The translations under genes were made by a program, and so were the position numbers. Below, in pieces: positions 62,531 through 64,000 of a stretch of 64,000 nucleotides of DNA (positions within the stretch are counted from its first letter, which is position 1; each line of letters begins with the position of its first letter). Under the pieces are notes generated by a model, which was not told the origin of the DNA, did no database searches, and saw only the letters and a program-made list of their open reading frames with translations. Where the stretch lies: NCBI RefSeq assembly GCF_004342685.1, contig NZ_SMBZ01000008.1, positions 23,795 through 87,794 on the forward strand. Reading direction: 5' to 3'. The DNA is from Sphingobacterium alimentarium (lineage in GTDB: Bacteria; Bacteroidota; Bacteroidia; Sphingobacteriales; Sphingobacteriaceae).

Positions 62531-63835
62531 ATGGGAATATTAGTGATGGTAGGCCAGGTGATACTGGCATTGTCAATTTTAATCATACTTCATGAGTTAG
62601 GGCATTTTTTGGCTGCGCGCGCATTTGGTATTAAAGTAGAGAAGTTTTATTTATTTTTTGATGCATGGGGCGTCAAATTATTCAAATTCAAATATAAAGA
62701 TTGTGAATACGGCATCGGCTGGCTTCCGCTTGGTGGTTATGTGAAAATCGCCGGAATGATCGATGAATCTATGGATACTGAGCAATTAAAACAAGAGCCT
62801 CAGCCCTGGGAATTTCGTAGTAAACCAGCTTGGCAGCGTCTGATCGTGATGCTAGGTGGTATCATTGTCAATGTTGTCGTGGGTATTTTGGTATTTTGGA
62901 TGCTCGTTTTCAAATATGGAGATTCGGATTTTGATAATACCAAGTTATATGGTGTGAAACCAGGTATTATTGGTGAGAAAATCGGCATTCAAGAAGGTGA
63001 TAAAATTGTTGCTGTCAATGGTAATCCGGCTACCTTGTTTCTAAAAGATTTAATGACATCGGATGTGTTGATGGGCGATGCGGTACTGAAAGTAGAGCGT
63101 CAAGGTCAATTTGTGGATATCACTCTGCCTGCGACGATGCTGAATGACGTGGCTGATCACAAGAAAAATGAATTCATAACGCCGATATTTAAGATGTTGC
63201 CTGTTGAAACTGTCGCGGAAGACTCACGTGCGCAAAAGATGGGCTTACAAAAAGGGGATAGCATTACAGCGATCAATGGTGTGCCGGTATCTCGTCTGGA
63301 TGTATTCCAAGATGAAATGGCTAAAAACAAAGGTCAAGAGATTAAATTGGATATTGTACGGGGCGCTGACACCTTACAGCTAGTTGCTGCGGCAGATACT
63401 ACCACTATATTGGGTTTCTCCAATCTTCCTGTAATGATGCGTCAATATTCTTTTGCGGAATCTTTCCCGGTAGGGGTGTCTAAGGCTTTTTCGATTATAA
63501 CGGACAATGTAAAAGGATTCGGGAAAATTTTCAAAGGTGAAGTTCGCGCGGATAAAGCATTGTCAGGACCAGTTGGAATTGCCAAGATGTTTGGTGATGA
63601 AGTTGATTGGACTCGTTTCTGGAATCTTGTGGGTATGCTTTCTATGGCATTAGCCTTTATGAATTTGTTGCCTATTCCAGCTTTGGATGGAGGGCACGTG
63701 GTATTCTTGTTGATCGAAATGGTACAAGGTAAGCCATTAAGTGACAAAGTCCTTGAGACAGCTCAAATGATTGGTTTCTTTATTCTAATTGCATTGATGT
63801 TATTTACCTTTGGTAATGACATTATTAAGTGGTAA
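62531..63835 (+). CDS. rseP: RIP metalloprotease RseP (site-2 protease)
   Basis: A 434-aa intramembrane zinc protease. The catalytic motif is H21-E-L-G-H25 in ILHELGHFLAARAFG, and the second motif is LDG in PALDGGHVVF (about residue 386). Two PDZ domains lie between (about 120-190, GIQEGDKIVAVNGNP, and about 225-290, GLQKGDSITAINGVP). It cleaves membrane-bound anti-sigma factors in the envelope stress response. The order dxr-rseP is conserved in many bacteria. Length is typical of two-PDZ forms (about 440-450). Confidence 0.96.
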   Translation: MGILVMVGQVILALSILIILHELGHFLAARAFGIKVEKFYLFFDAWGVKLFKFKYKDCEYGIGWLPLGGYVKIAGMIDESMDTEQLKQEPQPWEFRSKPAWQRLIVMLGGIIVNVVVGILVFWMLVFKYGDSDFDNTKLYGVKPGIIGEKIGIQEGDKIVAVNGNPATLFLKDLMTSDVLMGDAVLKVERQGQFVDITLPATMLNDVADHKKNEFITPIFKMLPVETVAEDSRAQKMGLQKGDSITAINGVPVSRLDVFQDEMAKNKGQEIKLDIVRGADTLQLVAAADTTTILGFSNLPVMMRQYSFAESFPVGVSKAFSIITDNVKGFGKIFKGEVRADKALSGPVGIAKMFGDEVDWTRFWNLVGMLSMALAFMNLLPIPALDGGHVVFLLIEMVQGKPLSDKVLETAQMIGFFILIALMLFTFGNDIIKW

Positions 63836-63849
63836 TACCAATTCTAGAT

Positions 63850-63890
63850 AAACAAGAAAGCCGAAACTATTAGTTTCGGCTTTCTTGTTT
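63850..63890. terminator. Bidirectional terminator between rseP and the next gene
   Basis: AACAAGAAAGCCGAAACT and AGTTTCGGCTTTCTTGTT form an 18-bp stem with a 3-nt loop between two convergent genes. Confidence 0.93.
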
Positions 63891-63904
63891 ATATGCTTTT
63901 GCTT

Positions 63905-64000
63905 TCATCTTAGCGCTTGCGAGAGGCTACTTACAAAATTGACCTGTCTGCCTTTGTTGATTTCGGTAATGAAGTCCGCCAAACTTTGGCTGTCGTAACT
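63905..64000 (-). CDS. C-terminal end of an unidentified protein (runs off window)
   Basis: The minus-strand frame is open from the window edge to a TGA at 63905 and encodes 31 residues (SYDSQSLADFITEINKGRQV, then NFVSSLSQALR). It is convergent with rseP and shares its terminator, which supports a real gene end. No family can be named from so little sequence. Confidence 0.6.
   Translation of the reverse strand, partial: SYDSQSLADFITEINKGRQVNFVSSLSQALR

Noticed and set aside
1..64000. CRISPR arrays, rRNA operons or tRNA genes
   Set aside because: No regularly spaced direct repeats were seen and no tRNA cloverleaf beyond the tRNA-like part of tmRNA was recognised by eye; a tRNA scan would settle it.

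Overview
The window is chromosomal DNA of a low-GC member of the Bacteroidota, most likely Sphingobacteriaceae (Sphingobacterium/Pedobacter type). Supporting signs are a TonB-dependent receptor, the futalosine menaquinone gene mqnC, a PUR/DUF3276 protein, DUF1573, GH43 and dipeptidyl peptidase IV genes, promoters of the Bacteroidota type (TTG ... TAnnTTTG), weak or absent Shine-Dalgarno sequences and a tmRNA with no encoded CCA. Family-level placement is inference; no 16S rRNA or tRNA gene is present.

Layout. 1-8.5 kb, mostly minus strand: the start of a TonB receptor behind tandem Fur/Zur-like operator sequences, a UbiB/ABC1 kinase, an outer-membrane barrel, a small-membrane-protein/ABC-ATPase/crcB cluster, a UbiD-family decarboxylase and an SDR. 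8.7-24 kb: a divergent DASH-type cryptochrome, sucA-sucB, small hypotheticals, GNAT, GH43, Rieske, tmRNA, a methyltransferase with a shortened core, a DOPA-dioxygenase homologue, amt and purF. 24-40 kb: lysS, rpmE2, a GlmU-like/tpiA/prmA/mpl run, a Xre regulator, mqnC-scpB with a small acidic protein, an aminotransferase, a DUF1573 protein, and kdsD/recQ/kdsA.

40.1-41.5 kb is a complete IS3-family element sitting in the loop of the kdsA terminator. 41.7-47.4 kb holds an alanine/Na+ symporter and NhaC antiporter pair, a secreted Gfo/Idh oxidoreductase and a DUF389 protein. 47.4-50.7 kb is a decaying accessory patch: a structured non-coding block, an IS91-type element with a tyrosine recombinase (both genes frameshifted) and a leucine-rich-repeat pseudogene with two UAG codons and a frameshift. 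50.9-53.3 kb carries purH and purN separated by a REP-like palindrome. 53.4-57.5 kb is a four-gene envelope-sensing operon (LiaF-like protein, LytS-type kinase, LytTR regulator, serine hydrolase). The window ends with PUR protein, DPP IV, a membrane protein, dxr, rseP and the tail of an unidentified gene.

Most genes are core housekeeping: TCA cycle (sucAB), purine synthesis (purF, purH, purN), Kdo (kdsD, kdsA), isoprenoid (dxr) and menaquinone (mqnC, probably the UbiD enzyme). No large undescribed system was found. The items most worth following are the operator array at 1 kb, the IS in a terminator loop, the compact ABC cluster, the eroded cryptochrome, three unlisted-size small proteins (31, 52 and 53 aa) and the cassette-like patch at 47.4-50.7 kb.
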